Shown piece after piece: positions 50,506-60,282 of a stretch of DNA of 64,000 nucleotides; position 1 is the first letter of the stretch, and the number at the start of each line of letters is the position of its first letter. The stretch covers positions 9,433,962 to 9,497,961 of the forward strand of contig NC_067208.1 of the NCBI RefSeq assembly GCF_026262505.1, written 5' to 3'. Under the pieces are notes generated by a model, which was given only the letters and a program-made list of their open reading frames with translations, ran no database searches and was not told the DNA's origin. This DNA is from Trichomonas vaginalis G3. Its lineage: Eukaryota; Parabasalia; Trichomonadida; Trichomonadidae. Position numbers and translations under genes: made by a program.

Positions 50506-51339
50506 ATGAATTTTACAAAACCACCGTTACCCTTCTTTGGAAATAAGAGTAGATGTAAAGATATTCTATTGAGAGAACTTAAGAAACTACCGAATGGTCT
50601 AACATTTGTAGACTTGTTCGGTGGAAGTTTCTATATATCTCATTTGTGCCATACAATATTTCCTGACTCAAAGATTATATGCAATGACTTCGACAACTAT
50701 ATGAACCGTCTCAAACATATACCAGACACAAACAAAATATTGAAAGAGTTAAAAGAAAAGATACCTATAGGTAAGATGGAACGTATACCATTAGATAAGA
50801 AAAATACTGTCAGAGAGGTTTTGAAAAAGGCAGAGTATATTGACTGGGATAGTATATCTGCTAGACTATTATATAGTGGTGCTATAAGAGTTCATGACAT
50901 TGAAACACTTATGTCAAAAGTTTTATATCTTAACTATACAAATGTTTTCAAAGAGAACATAGAAAAATATATTGAGGGTATAGAGTTTGTGAGATGTCAT
51001 TGGACAGAGTTGTATGAAAAATATAAAGACAAGGAAAATGTTTTCTTTATAGTGGACCCGCCGTTCTATAACACATGGGATTTTCAATACCAAGTAGACT
51101 GGACTTTGAGAGACTCTTTAGAAACTTTAGACGTTTTACATAACCATCCATGCTTTTACTTTACATCCGATAAAAGTGGTTTGGAAAGTGTCATGAGATG
51201 GTTAGAGGACATACATGACTATGAGTTTAGATACGATAAGATAGAATATGAGAGAGGTCCTATAAACTGGAGAAAGTGTCATAACAAAGAAATTTTACTA
51301 GTAAGTAAATGTGGTTTGAAATTGGACTACTTGTTTTAG
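50506..51339 (+). CDS. D12-class N6-adenine DNA methyltransferase
   Basis: 277 residues from an ATG at 50506 after an AT-rich leader; it looks whole. Motif X-like Pro-Phe-Phe-Gly-Asn-Lys near the N-terminus, SAM-binding Val-Asp-Leu-Phe-Gly-Gly-Ser (residues ~37-43), and catalytic Asp-Pro-Pro-Phe (DPPF for the usual DPPY) near residue 183 define a Dam/D12-type enzyme. It transfers a methyl group from SAM to adenine in DNA. In a virus-like element it might mask DNA from host nucleases or change transcription. T. vaginalis is known to use N6-methyladenine in its own DNA, which makes this gene notable. Confidence 0.85.
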   Translation: MNFTKPPLPFFGNKSRCKDILLRELKKLPNGLTFVDLFGGSFYISHLCHTIFPDSKIICNDFDNYMNRLKHIPDTNKILKELKEKIPIGKMERIPLDKKNTVREVLKKAEYIDWDSISARLLYSGAIRVHDIETLMSKVLYLNYTNVFKENIEKYIEGIEFVRCHWTELYEKYKDKENVFFIVDPPFYNTWDFQYQVDWTLRDSLETLDVLHNHPCFYFTSDKSGLESVMRWLEDIHDYEFRYDKIEYERGPINWRKCHNKEILLVSKCGLKLDYLF

Positions 51340-51373
51340 GTTTTTTCCATTGTGTCATTTACTTATTTGACGT

Positions 51374-51440
51374 GGCAGAAAAGTACAGAGAATATGAAGA
51401 TGAACCAATGCCTGCAAATGTTCAGCATATGTACTCGTAA
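51374..51440 (+). pseudogene. Short coding remnant
   Basis: About 20 codons ending Val-Gln-His-Met-Tyr-Ser before a stop at 51440, with no start codon. Family unknown. Part of the virus-like fossil. Confidence 0.3.
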
Positions 51441-51463
51441 GAGATATTTTTATCTAATATTAA

Positions 51464-51826
51464 ATGGACGCACAGAACTTAGCGAATGCACAGCAACCTG
51501 GACAACCAAACCCAGAGAATATTTCAGATGAAGTTAGAATACAAACTGCAATGGCAAACTATGGTCAAGTGCCAACAGATGTACAAATGCAAACTGCCAT
51601 GTCAAATGACGCTGCGTTAGGTTTGCCACCATGGTATGCAAATATGAGATGGAAAGAGTTTTATACAAACCCCGAAGTGGGATATAAACAACTCTATGCA
51701 GATGACGCGAACACAGGAGTTGACCCAGAGTATGTTTTCTACCAGAGGAGAAATAGAATGTATGAGCTCCAGTTAAAGAATGCTATGGAACTCAGAAGGA
51801 AACGTAAGAGACTAGGTGGACATTAG
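51464..51826 (+). CDS. Unknown basic-tailed protein of virus-like element 2
   Basis: 120 residues from an ATG at 51464 and apparently whole. The N-terminus is Gln/Asn/Pro-rich with an internal repeat (Ile-Gln-Thr-Ala-Met-Ala-Asn, Met-Gln-Thr-Ala-Met-Ser-Asn). An aromatic middle follows (Pro-Pro-Trp-Tyr-Ala-Asn-Met-Arg-Trp). The C-terminus ends in Arg-Arg-Lys-Arg-Lys-Arg. A small virion or DNA-condensing protein is possible. Confidence 0.5.
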   Translation: MDAQNLANAQQPGQPNPENISDEVRIQTAMANYGQVPTDVQMQTAMSNDAALGLPPWYANMRWKEFYTNPEVGYKQLYADDANTGVDPEYVFYQRRNRMYELQLKNAMELRRKRKRLGGH

Positions 51827-51844
51827 ATTTTTACATATAGTAAA

Positions 51845-52087
51845 ATGGGTTTCTTTGGAAGAATAGGAAACTTCTTTCGAAATGTTGGAAGAGGTATATG
51901 GAATGGAATAAAAACCGTCGGAAGAGGAATTTGGAACGGAGTCAAAAATATTGGCAAAAGAGTAGGTCAGTTCGTTGGTATTATACCTAAAGACCCTGAA
52001 CCAGAAGAGCAAGCTCCTGTTATACAACAGCCTGAACCTGCACCACAGTCTAGTTGGCAACCAAATCCAACACCTCAACCGTATTAA
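51845..52087 (+). CDS. Small amphipathic protein, virus-like element 2
   Basis: 80 residues, opening Met-Gly-Phe-Phe-Gly-Arg-Ile-Gly-Asn-Phe-Phe. It continues with three related basic amphipathic segments (Gly-Arg-Gly-Ile-Trp-Asn-Gly, twice) and a Pro/Gln-rich tail. The design matches the two small proteins at 41234-41715. A membrane-active virion protein is inferred. It looks whole. Confidence 0.55.
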   Translation: MGFFGRIGNFFRNVGRGIWNGIKTVGRGIWNGVKNIGKRVGQFVGIIPKDPEPEEQAPVIQQPEPAPQSSWQPNPTPQPY

Positions 52088-52091
52088 AAAA

Positions 52092-52940
52092 TTATATTTT
52101 TACCGTTCGATAGTAGTTGTATATGAAACTAAGTTCTAAGTAAAACGCGTGGTATAATGGAATTATTCTCTTTCTTCCATCTGTAGTAAACCATACTTGA
52201 AAGTCTGAAATACTTCCACTTGGTGGTTCGTATAGCTTTGTAGGTTTTTCGTAAAAGTCATTTGCCAAGCATAAAAAAGAGTTTTGTGCACCAGAAAATG
52301 AAGCATGAACTATAATAGCATCTGAGTCGAAAACATTTTCATATGTTCCATTAGGGTTTTCGACTTCATAAAAGTTCGGGTGTACTGGATATTCTGCAGG
52401 CTGATTTAACATCCTCAAAAATCTATACCATGCCAAGTTGTTATATTTTGTAGAAATATAAACGTCTTCTCCAAGGTCTTCTATTCTATTGATTTTAACA
52501 GTTGCATTTTTCCTGTCATATATAATATCGAGATGGTACTCTCCTTCGTCAATGTTGTACTGTTTTGCATATTCGAGATAGATATCGTTTATTTTTTCTT
52601 GAAAAGCTTGAAGAGTTGTTTCTAAGTTTACAAGCAAATTCACTTGTAAAAGTTTTCCCTGTTCAAATTTCTCATACGTACGTTTCTCTTTGTTATAGTA
52701 TCGAATTTCAAAAGCGACCGTAAATGGGAAACCATGTATGGCTTCTGAAATGAACTTCATTCTACGAAAGCCAACAGCTTTTGTGACGGATGGGTCTCTT
52801 AACCATCTTAACGGGTAGTCAAAACGATAGCCTTCATGCTTTACGGTCTCTGTCTCAAACTTTTGACCGACATTCGTAAAAAGTTCATCTAATGGTTTAG
52901 TTGTAGCAACTCTTGAATTTTCTTTTTCTATTGAAAGCAT
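52092..52940 (-). CDS. Unknown 282-residue protein, possible minor capsid/penton
   Basis: 282 residues from an ATG at 52940, apparently whole. It is beta-rich with few charged runs and shares a short divergent promoter region with the fibre gene at 52959. Its size, beta content and position beside fibre genes would suit a single-jelly-roll vertex protein, but I see no diagnostic motif; this is inference. Confidence 0.45.
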   Translation of the reverse strand: MLSIEKENSRVATTKPLDELFTNVGQKFETETVKHEGYRFDYPLRWLRDPSVTKAVGFRRMKFISEAIHGFPFTVAFEIRYYNKEKRTYEKFEQGKLLQVNLLVNLETTLQAFQEKINDIYLEYAKQYNIDEGEYHLDIIYDRKNATVKINRIEDLGEDVYISTKYNNLAWYRFLRMLNQPAEYPVHPNFYEVENPNGTYENVFDSDAIIVHASFSGAQNSFLCLANDFYEKPTKLYEPPSGSISDFQVWFTTDGRKRIIPLYHAFYLELSFIYNYYRTVKI

Positions 52941-52958
52941 ATTTTATCTAGAATAAAA

Positions 52959-53871
52959 ATGTCGAAAGAAACAGCGTCTATGAGAGAAATAAAACACAAC
53001 CGACAACTCATTTTGCAAGCTCTAAATAAGAACACAACAAACTTTTCAAACTATTCTAAGATATCTGAGTCATTGAAAGAAGGAAACTTAAAACTGACAA
53101 TAAACCCAATGACAGACGAGTTTCTATTTCAAGACAGTAAGAACCATACTGTCTGTATAAATCCAACAAAAGGAACTTTAAACGAGAAGCCTATAAAAGA
53201 ACTTCTTTTGAAAGCAGATGTTGACAACAAAGCTGACAAAGAGTATGTCATTGAAAAAGTTCAAGAAGAACATGACAGAGCAGATGCAACATATGCAACG
53301 AAAGAACATACTCATCCTGAACTAGCAGATAAAACATATGTTGACAATAAAATGTCAAGTGAAGTGACAAGAGCTGACAAAGAATATTCTAAAAAGACTC
53401 ATACACATACCATTGCAAATATTACAAACTTACAAGAAACCTTAAACAGGAAAAGTGACGTTGGACATACACATACCATTGCAAATATTACAAACTTACA
53501 AGAAACCTTAAACAGGAAAAGTGACGTTGGACATACACATACATCTTCTGAAATAACAGACTTAAACGTTAGCCTTGAAAAGAAAGCAGATAAAACATAT
53601 GTCAATGAAATATACCAAAGTTTAGTTGGAACAAAAAATATTGAAACTATGGTTGGTGACTTTTCTGTCTATGAAGAAAACAAATATTTTAGATGGAGTT
53701 TGTACAGTCCTTAGAAAATGGTACACGGTATAAACTCATTCCGAAAAATAACAATGAAATGTATGTAAGCTATAAAAAGAGTGATGGTACACAAGTTAAA
53801 GTTCCATTAGACAACAACTGCTACTTAAACTTCTATGGAGACGAACAAAAAAATATTTAAGAGTTTATGAA
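52959..53871 (+). pseudogene. Tail-fibre-like shaft gene, virus-like element 2 (broken)
   Basis: ATG at 52959, divergent from 52940. The long open part (251 codons) has an alpha-helical N-terminus and then phage-fibre repeats: two exact tandem copies of a 28-residue unit with His-Thr-His-Thr-Ile-Ala-Asn-Ile-Thr-Asn-Leu-Gln. Lys-Ala-Asp-Lys-Thr-Tyr-Val linkers also occur, as in the element 1 fibre. Broken, about one break. Confidence 0.65.
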
Positions 53872-54632
53872 ATGACAGATATGACATTGCCTGACCCAGC
53901 TCCAGCACCATACTATTATGACTATGGAGATGACGTTAGAACACCACATGTAGATGAACAAAAGCTAACATTATATTTAGATTTTTATAGATATAAAAGA
54001 TATAATGCAATAGAAAAAACGAGAATAGTATACTATTATGAAGATGACAGAAATAAATATTATAGTCAAGACTTTACCTACCCTGAAAACATAAGATTAT
54101 ATTATAAAAAATATTCTAACACAAACCAGAAGAAACCTGAAATAGTTGCACTATATTTTAAGTTCAAAAGAGACAATCCTATAATATCTCATATGTTTGA
54201 TTTAATGAACCCAGTAGGTTCTATTTATACATCTATGGAAGCAAGAGGTCCTCAAGTAACGTTTGGTGTTGGTGCATGGGAACAAATAGTCGACAGGTTT
54301 TTGTATTGTGCAAACTCTTCAAAGGAAAACAGGTGGAAGTAAAACGATTTCAGGTGCAAACTTTACCTGCGCACAGTCACTACATAGATTTTAAGTACAT
54401 CTCAAGCAGGTTGGCATAAAGCATAGATATTGGGATTGGTCAGGAATGACAAAAGGTAAAGGATATGATGTTAAAGACACGTTAAGTTTGCTATAATTGT
54501 TACTGGGTACACTCAGAGGAGGAAGGAAACCATACACATTGCGGGTTCAGGGTATACGCAAACAACGGGAAAAAGAACAGTAAACTACATGCCACCTTAC
54601 ATGACAGTTTACGCATGGTATAGAATTGCTTA
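53872..54632 (+). pseudogene. Tail-fibre tip/collar-like gene, virus-like element 2 (broken)
   Basis: Contains the same tip signature as the gene at 34782-35789: Asn-Pro-Val-Gly-Ser-Ile-Tyr-Thr-Ser-Met, Trp-Glu-Gln-Ile-Val-Asp-Arg-Phe-Leu-Tyr-Cys-Ala, and near the end Tyr-Met-Pro-Pro-Tyr-Met-Thr-Val-Tyr-Ala-Trp-Tyr. Probably the adhesive end of a spike. Broken, about three breaks. Confidence 0.65.
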
Positions 54633-54788
54633 GTCGTCATTTTCAACTTCTTTAGCATATTCGTCAGGAGTTGTCTTATATTTGTTAGGAACTGTCTTTG
54701 AAAGTATACCACCTTGAACTTTACAAGTTGAAACGAGGTCTGACAATAGTAGTTTTATCTTCTGCTTGCAGTCTGTACATTTTGCCAT
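54630..54788 (-). CDS. 52-residue Cys-motif protein, virus-like element 2
   Basis: ATG at 54788 and stop at 54632-54630, apparently whole. It begins Met-Ala-Lys-Cys-Thr-Asp-Cys-Lys-Gln-Lys-Ile-Lys, a Cys-x-x-Cys start echoed by a second small frame at 63673 (Met-Asn-Pro-Gln-Cys-Ser-Lys-Cys-Lys). Possibly half of a zinc ribbon. Confidence 0.5.
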   Translation of the reverse strand: MAKCTDCKQKIKLLLSDLVSTCKVQGGILSKTVPNKYKTTPDEYAKEVENDD

Positions 54789-54960
54789 GTTTGCCTAAAA
54801 CTTCATAATATTCTCTTGTATACTTTCTTCTATTTTTACGAACACGATGAGTACCTGTCGGTTCCCATTGTTGTCATAGTCAATAGTATTTTCATATGGG
54901 TCGCGTTTAGGTATTTCTATTTTTACTTTGTCACCTTTCTTAAGTTTGAAGCCTGGCATT
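54720..54960 (-). pseudogene. Small basic gene, virus-like element 2 (broken)
   Basis: ATG at 54960. It starts with a Lys-rich beta segment (Lys-Lys-Gly-Asp-Lys-Val-Lys-Ile-Glu-Ile) and is broken, about one break. It overlaps the 52-residue gene. Function unknown. Confidence 0.4.
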
Positions 54961-55039
54961 CTTTTTCTTCTTTTGACTTATTAAAATATAGTCTTTCTCT
55001 AAGTCAGGGTTGTTTTTCATTTCTTCGGGGAAGTGGTTT

Positions 55040-55579
55040 CCGCAAACCTTTTTGTTTACGGCTTATTGTAAATATTTAAAACTTGTCTCATCTTTGGCCA
55101 TGGAGAAATGTCTATATTTGTCGTCATATGAACATTTCATTGCTAACCTCACCACCTTGTGGTTGGTTTAAGTCTCTTAAGATTTTTATACAACTGTCAT
55201 GACACCAAGAGCAGAATGGTTTTTTGGTCGACAATGAAATATTGGTTTACATTTTTTGAACGCAGATAGTTTTTAATATCGTCTGATTTGAAAGAACTTT
55301 CACAGTCAGATGTCAGTTTTGTTGGATGGTATTTGTCAACGAATATTGTTCAAAGCAGTTTTCACATCTAAAATATTTTTGGACTAATGGTATGGCTTCA
55401 CAGTATCTTGTGTTTTGACCAACAAATATTAGCCAGTATGGTGGTCCATCTTCTCTATACCTCGGAATGTTTTCCAAGATATCCATAAACCAAGCATTTG
55501 GTGTTGAACTAAAGATTTTTATCATGAGTGCTTTCTTTGTCGCTTTAGAAACATAGGGGTCCTTGTTTGGATTCGTCAT
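55040..55579 (-). pseudogene. Maverick-type (retroviral-like) integrase remnant
   Basis: The open part carries Trp-Phe-Met-Asp-Ile-Leu-Glu, then Trp-Leu-Ile-Phe-Val-Gly-Gln-Asn-Thr-Arg-Tyr-Cys-Glu-Ala-Ile-Pro-Leu. This is the first acidic motif and following strand of the DDE integrase used by Mavericks. Broken, with about three or more breaks, and partly lost. Confidence 0.65.
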
Positions 55580-55597
55580 TTTTTAACCCTATAAGAA

Positions 55598-55998
55598 ATG
55601 GGTTTATTTGGCGCATTAGCAGGAGTTTCATCCAGATTTTTGCCCGCAGTGGGAACAATAGCCAGAGGTGCATTTGGAGTTGGAAGGAAGATTTTGAGTA
55701 CATTAGGTATACTTAAAGAGAAAGCACAACCTATTATACAAACTGTACAGAAAGGTTGGGAGTAGCACGAGATGCAGCAAATCTTATTCCAAATCCTGAA
55801 ACAAGAGGAAAAGTTCAAGGATGGATGGACAATGTAGGAAGACAAGCAGGAAACTACTATAACAAAGCAAATGACTACTATAACCAAGCAGGGCACTATA
55901 TGGACCAAGGTGAAAGATTCTTTAACAGAGGATATAACCATGCACAACAGTGGGTAAACAACAACCAACCGCAACCGCCTCAAACGTGGGGAATGTAA
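55598..55998 (+). pseudogene. Amphipathic virion-type gene, virus-like element 2 (broken)
   Basis: ATG at 55598, opening Met-Gly-Leu-Phe-Gly-Ala-Leu-Ala-Gly-Val. It belongs by design to the small amphipathic group at 41234, 41479 and 51845. Its later part has Tyr/Asn-rich repeats (Tyr-Tyr-Asn-Lys-Ala-Asn-Asp-Tyr-Tyr-Asn-Gln-Ala). Broken, about one break. Confidence 0.5.
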
Positions 55999-56000
55999 AT

Positions 56001-56020
56001 TTTTTTACTGAGATGAAATG
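56001..56020 (+). promoter_or_regulatory. Shared 20-nt gene leader
   Basis: TTTTTTACTGAGATGAAATG ends in the start codon of the 56018 gene. The identical 20-mer precedes and includes the start of the next gene at 56173-56192. Confidence 0.65.
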
Positions 56021-56170
56021 AACAATACAGCATTGAGACAAATGGGCTCAAGATGGATTTGTCGGCTTCCAGCAGTTACACAACGTGTTTGTCAAGTTCT
56101 TCCTATACCTCAGGAAGTTTTAGACCGACTTAAAAAACAACAACAACCAGTTGAAAACAAACCAAACTAA
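56018..56170 (+). CDS. 50-residue protein, virus-like element 2
   Basis: ATG at 56018, stop at 56168-56170, apparently whole. Basic, with two Cys (Trp-Ile-Cys, Val-Cys-Gln) and a Gln-rich tail. No family recognised. Start supported by the shared 20-nt leader. Confidence 0.55.
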   Translation: MNNTALRQMGSRWICRLPAVTQRVCQVLPIPQEVLDRLKKQQQPVENKPN

Positions 56171-56172
56171 AA

Positions 56173-56192
56173 TTTTTTACTGAGATGAAATG
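56173..56192 (+). promoter_or_regulatory. Shared 20-nt gene leader, second copy
   Basis: Same 20 bases as 56001-56020, ending in the ATG at 56190. Two adjacent genes with the same leader suggest a promoter or translation signal specific to the element. Confidence 0.65.
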
Positions 56193-56775
56193 ACCGAAGA
56201 AGTTGAAACGGTAGATTTGACACCACAAACAAAAAGTTCAGAACCATTGTCAAAACCTGTCAAAGAACTTACAGATGAAGAAAAAAATTCAATAATAGAA
56301 AGTGCCAGGTCTGGAAATACAAACCCTAACTACAAAGTCACTTTTCATAGAAATGGAACGGCTAGTATCTCAAAAAAGAAACAGACTCTCACAAATAAAA
56401 TATTGAAGTCTGAAGGAGCTTTCGAGACAACAGATGGAAAAGTTTACTTCACTGACCAACAGTTCATTATAGAACATCTCATTGACTTAGAGTCGAAATA
56501 TTCTAAACTTTACAACAAACACAAAAAGTTGAAAGGAAAACAAAAACAGATGGCATATGATATTTATGAAGATGTTGACGACACAACTGTTCCTGCAGTG
56601 AGGTAAAGTCAGAGGAACCGAAAAGTGACGAAAAACCGATAGAAGAAGAAAAACCAAAAACTGAAGATAAACCAAAACCAAAGTTTAGTTTCCAAACTAA
56701 ACCAAGTCAACCTTCATTAGCTGGTATGGGTTGGCGTCAAAGACTTATGGCAGCAGGCGGTTATGTTAAGTAAAG
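56190..56775 (+). pseudogene. Unknown Lys/Glu-rich gene, virus-like element 2 (broken)
   Basis: The open part (138 codons) has an acidic N-terminus, a Thr/Lys-rich beta segment and a short coiled coil (Leu-Glu-Ser-Lys-Tyr-Ser-Lys-Leu-Tyr). The region ends in a Lys/Pro/Glu-rich tail. Function unknown. Broken, about one break. Confidence 0.45.
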
Positions 56776-56800
56776 AAAAAAATATTTTTTTTTTTATAAA

Positions 56801-56945
56801 AATGCCCCCATATAGAATGGATAGAAAATCTGCTAGAATAAAAGCAGAGTTGCAAAGATATGGTTGGAGAGTTTCGAAGAATTTTAAATATAGGAAGGGA
56901 AGACCCATAAAAGTCTATGACAAATTCTGGCTGGTTTCGCTATGA
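56801..56945 (+). CDS. 47-residue basic protein, virus-like element 2
   Basis: ATG at 56801 after a T-rich/A-rich leader. Strongly basic and aromatic (Arg-Tyr-Gly-Trp-Arg-Val-Ser-Lys-Asn-Phe-Lys-Tyr-Arg). It ends by overlapping the ATG at 56942. Could be DNA-binding; unknown. Confidence 0.45.
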
Positions 56946-58950
56946 AATGGACTTGGAAACAGCACGGCGCAAATTATCCAAACAGACTAGAGAGGTTAGA
57001 AGAAGAACGTCTTATGAACATGCCTTTCGATGTTAGTGAACCTCAAGTTGAAGGACACGACGGCTTTGCCAGATTCTACTGGAAACATGACGAACAATTG
57101 CATCCTTTGAGAAGGAAAAAAGGAAAAGGTGAAGACGCACATGCTCCCATGGAAAGAACAAGATATGCATATGAAAAGTATCGTGAAGTTAGAAGTCAAA
57201 TTACATCTGGTCGAACCTTTACAGTAAACTTTGACGAAGGAAAGAACAAAGAAGGCTTCATGGGAGTACTTGCTGCCATACAAGACGGAAATAAGAAAGG
57301 ATACAATCTCAGACAACCGTAACAGATTTGATGGTCACATTTACTATGCGCATGGCAATGAACAAACAGCCGCACAACTTCTTGACGCTTTCAAGACTAC
57401 AAAGAGAGAACAAATGGTTGACTCCGACTCAGACATTTTGAATGCAATTGAAGGAATTGCAAGCGTGAAGTTCGAATGGTACCAACCTAACCCTCAAGCA
57501 GTCAGACAACATGCTGGTACTTCCCGTTCATAAATAAGTCTGACATTGACTTAACAGGTATGGAATTTACAATTCAATTGAAACAATTGTCAATGAACCT
57601 TGCATTCTTACATGTCTCAGGAACTCTGGTCTTGTTTCAGAAGAGAAATGAAGTATCTTGAGTCATGTGTGAAGACAAGGTACATTCTCAGAGGTCAATT
57701 GGCAAAAATTGCACCGTTGGCAAATGTCAATATCCGAGTCAACATTCCGACTGAGAAAGGTTCTTCACATGACGACTATGTTGTTGACAAAGACTTACCA
57801 TGGTTGAAGATTGTAATTGTCCACAACCACTTCATGTTGAACGAAAGTCTTACAAACCCATTGTTCGGAAAAGGCAAGTGCAACATTGTCAGAGCTGTTA
57901 ACATTCTTTTCGAGAAAGGTTTGTTGGAACCAATTCCAGATGACAAGCTGACAGAAAGTTTTGTACCAAAAGACGAAACAAACTTTTCACTGTTAGCAAG
58001 ACCAAAAGTTGTTCCAGACAAAGTTCTAGTACAAAAGAAGTACACAGTTCCAAAAGGAGTTGGATTGTTCGGATACCAACCTGAACCAGAAGAACTTCCA
58101 ATGAGGTTGCAAGAACTTCAAGATGCTATAAACAAACTCCCATTGAGACATCCAATTGACGTCAAATTGTATTGGAGAGCATCTGAGTTAGGTCAGAAGT
58201 TTATATGAAACAGGTTGCTTCGACGATGTTTATGAGATAACAGGAGAAGTTTCTCAGAAGATAAGAGACTCGCTTGAATTTCCAAACTGGACCGATTGGA
58301 TGCGACAAGTTCGACTCAGATACGAAAAATATACTATGTTCGACCTTAACGCTGCGTACATGAGGTTCGTCCAATATATCCCGACTGGAATTCCAAACGA
58401 AGATGGTGAGTTCCCAGGAAGGAACTATACAGTTGGAAAAGTCATACAACAACTGTATGATATTAGGAAAGCTTCAAACCCCAAACTTGCAATGACATTA
58501 AAATTGCTTATGAATTCGACATGGGGGTATTCCATTAAAAAACCTCAAGAGATGAAGAGTAAACATTATGAGAAGGTCGACAACTTTGTTGAAAGGTTTT
58601 CTCCTTTTGTTTTGAAATACGAATTCACTCAAGGTCAAAGTGGCTTAGTAACCACATTAAAACCTATTGTCGAACATTGGTCTTACCCTCAGTTCGCAAA
58701 GGCAGTCCTTGACAACTACAACAAATTCTTCTCCGAAGTCAAATCGAAAGTTGTGGTTTACTATGAGAACATTGACGCACTCATGACGAACGAAGAAGGC
58801 TATAACAAACTCATTGAAATGGGTTTAGTCGGTGAAAAGATGGGTCAATTCAAATTGGACAAAATTTTCACCGAAGTTCATGTAATATCGAAAAGGAAGT
58901 ACTGGGGTGTTAAAGAAGATGGTGAAATAGTTAAACATTGCATGAAATAA
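56942..58950 (+). pseudogene. Protein-primed family B DNA polymerase region (broken)
   Basis: Polymerase motifs sit in the 3' part: Phe-Asp-Leu-Asn-Ala-Ala-Tyr (motif A position), Lys-Leu-Leu-Met-Asn-Ser-Thr-Trp-Gly-Tyr (motif B) and Val-Tyr-Tyr-Glu-Asn-Ile-Asp-Ala-Leu (motif C position). The 5' part is basic, with His-Asn-His-Phe segments like those before the exonuclease region of Maverick PolB. Broken, about four or more breaks. The family replicates linear DNA from a terminal protein. Confidence 0.65.
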
Positions 58951-58972
58951 AAAATTTTTATTCGAATTTGAA

Positions 58973-59218
58973 TTAAAATGTGGGAATTCTTGGGAACGGG
59001 AAAGGCTTATTTACTTGAGGAACAGGTAAAGGTGGTGGAGGTGGAGGTGGTGGCAACCAGTCCATTTTATATTCCTTCCTAGCTAATTTCCGTTTAATTT
59101 CATGGTCGCCCTCGGAGTCTTTGAATCGGACAGGTCGAGTTACACCATTCTTGGTCTCAAACTCATATATAACCTGTTTGTCTGTATTTTCGTCGACTAT
59201 GGCACGAGACACGAACAT
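58973..59218 (-). CDS. Pro-tailed small protein, virus-like element 2
   Basis: 81 residues from the ATG at 59218. Charged N-terminal domain, then Trp-Leu followed by eight Pro and a Pro/Phe-rich tail. It overlaps the divergent gene at 59199 by 20 bp at their 5' ends. Unknown function. Confidence 0.45.
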   Translation of the reverse strand: MFVSRAIVDENTDKQVIYEFETKNGVTRPVRFKDSEGDHEIKRKLARKEYKMDWLPPPPPPPPLPVPQVNKPFPFPRIPTF

Positions 59219-59468
59219 TGACCAAACGGACAAAAAGTGTCATTTCGGATGGTCCGCAGCCAATCGCATTCGAGCACTTCGAAGAAGCCTTACGTTCCAA
59301 GGAGAGGGTGTCTGGTGCAAGGCAGAGGTCATGAGACTCTACGAGCAGTACATCCTCAATGCCTGGGAGGACAAATCGTCCTTGGATTGGCAATTCTACC
59401 AACTCCTCTGGGACGACCTCCTACGCAACTGGGATGACGAAAGAGTCAATTCAGAGGTCAGGAACTAA
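59199..59468 (+). CDS. Small Trp-rich protein, virus-like element 2
   Basis: About 89 residues from the ATG at 59199, apparently whole. Basic N-terminal half with Cys-His-Phe-Gly-Trp and a Trp-rich acidic C-terminal helix (Leu-Asp-Trp-Gln-Phe-Tyr-Gln-Leu-Leu-Trp-Asp-Asp). Overlaps head-to-head with the gene at 58973-59218. Unknown. Confidence 0.45.
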   Translation: MARDTNIDQTDKKCHFGWSAANRIRALRRSLTFQGEGVWCKAEVMRLYEQYILNAWEDKSSLDWQFYQLLWDDLLRNWDDERVNSEVRN

Positions 59469-59557
59469 TTTGCAAATTGACCATTAATTTAAGCCGCTTA
59501 CCAAACTAAACACCTAAATTTACTTGGGTTTCCCCCTAAAATAAAATTTTTTTACTC

Positions 59558-60113
59558 TTAGAACCACTCGAGGTTCTCCTTACGGTTGTTGAGCTTGTCA
59601 CCGTCAATGTGTCTGACCTTCGTCTTCTTGTTTGGATTTGGAACCCATTGCATACCGACAAGCCTTCCCATGGAAATTGTACCGTAATTTCGAAGGGTAA
59701 GGGTCAAGTGTCCCAAGTTGTTGAGGACTGGGGTAAGAACCTTGCCTGTCGCCTTGTTGCGGATTTTGTATGGGTAGGGTTGGGAAATTTCGTAAGCGTC
59801 ATCGGCAACAAGGGTTGCCCAAACTTCCTCTTCTTCGTGTTTCTCTTTTCTCTTTTCCTCTTCTTCCTCTTCTTCCTTTCTTGATAATACCTTCTTCAAT
59901 TTGGTACTCACGAAGTACGGTGTTGCATGTTCTGTCCTTTCCGAGTACCTTCCAGATGGCGTCTATCTCTTCGAAGAAACGGTAGATGAGTCTGGCAAGG
60001 TCTCGGTTCTCTCTCGCGTAAATGCGCAAGGTTTCCGCTAAATCGTTCAGGACTTTCTCATTGGAAGCTTGGTTCATGAGGAACTCACCTTTAAGTCCCT
60101 TCATCTCTTCCAT
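59558..60113 (-). pseudogene. HNH-type endonuclease-like gene (broken)
   Basis: The C-terminal part ends Val-Arg-His-Ile-Asp-Gly-Asp-Lys-Leu-Asn-Asn-Arg-Lys-Glu-Asn-Leu-Glu-Trp, the typical HNH_3 close (His-x-Asp-Gly ... Asn-Asn-x-x-x-Asn-Leu). The part before it has a Val-Leu-Thr-Pro ... Gly-His-Leu repeat-like beta segment. The N-terminal part is helical, with an Arg/Glu-rich linker. Broken, about one break. Virus-borne HNH enzymes often act as homing nucleases. Confidence 0.65.
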
Positions 60114-60282
60114 AAGACTACTTTGGAGAGTCTTAACGGTTGTTTGTCAGATGAGCTTTCAAATGCAAATTTGAATTTGAACTGGGCGCTTGTCTGGCAA
60201 CCTTGAAAGGACATCTGCATTGTGTTCGGCTTCGGTGCTTGTTCGGACATCGAAAAAATGAAGTGGTTTGAGAATGACGGTT

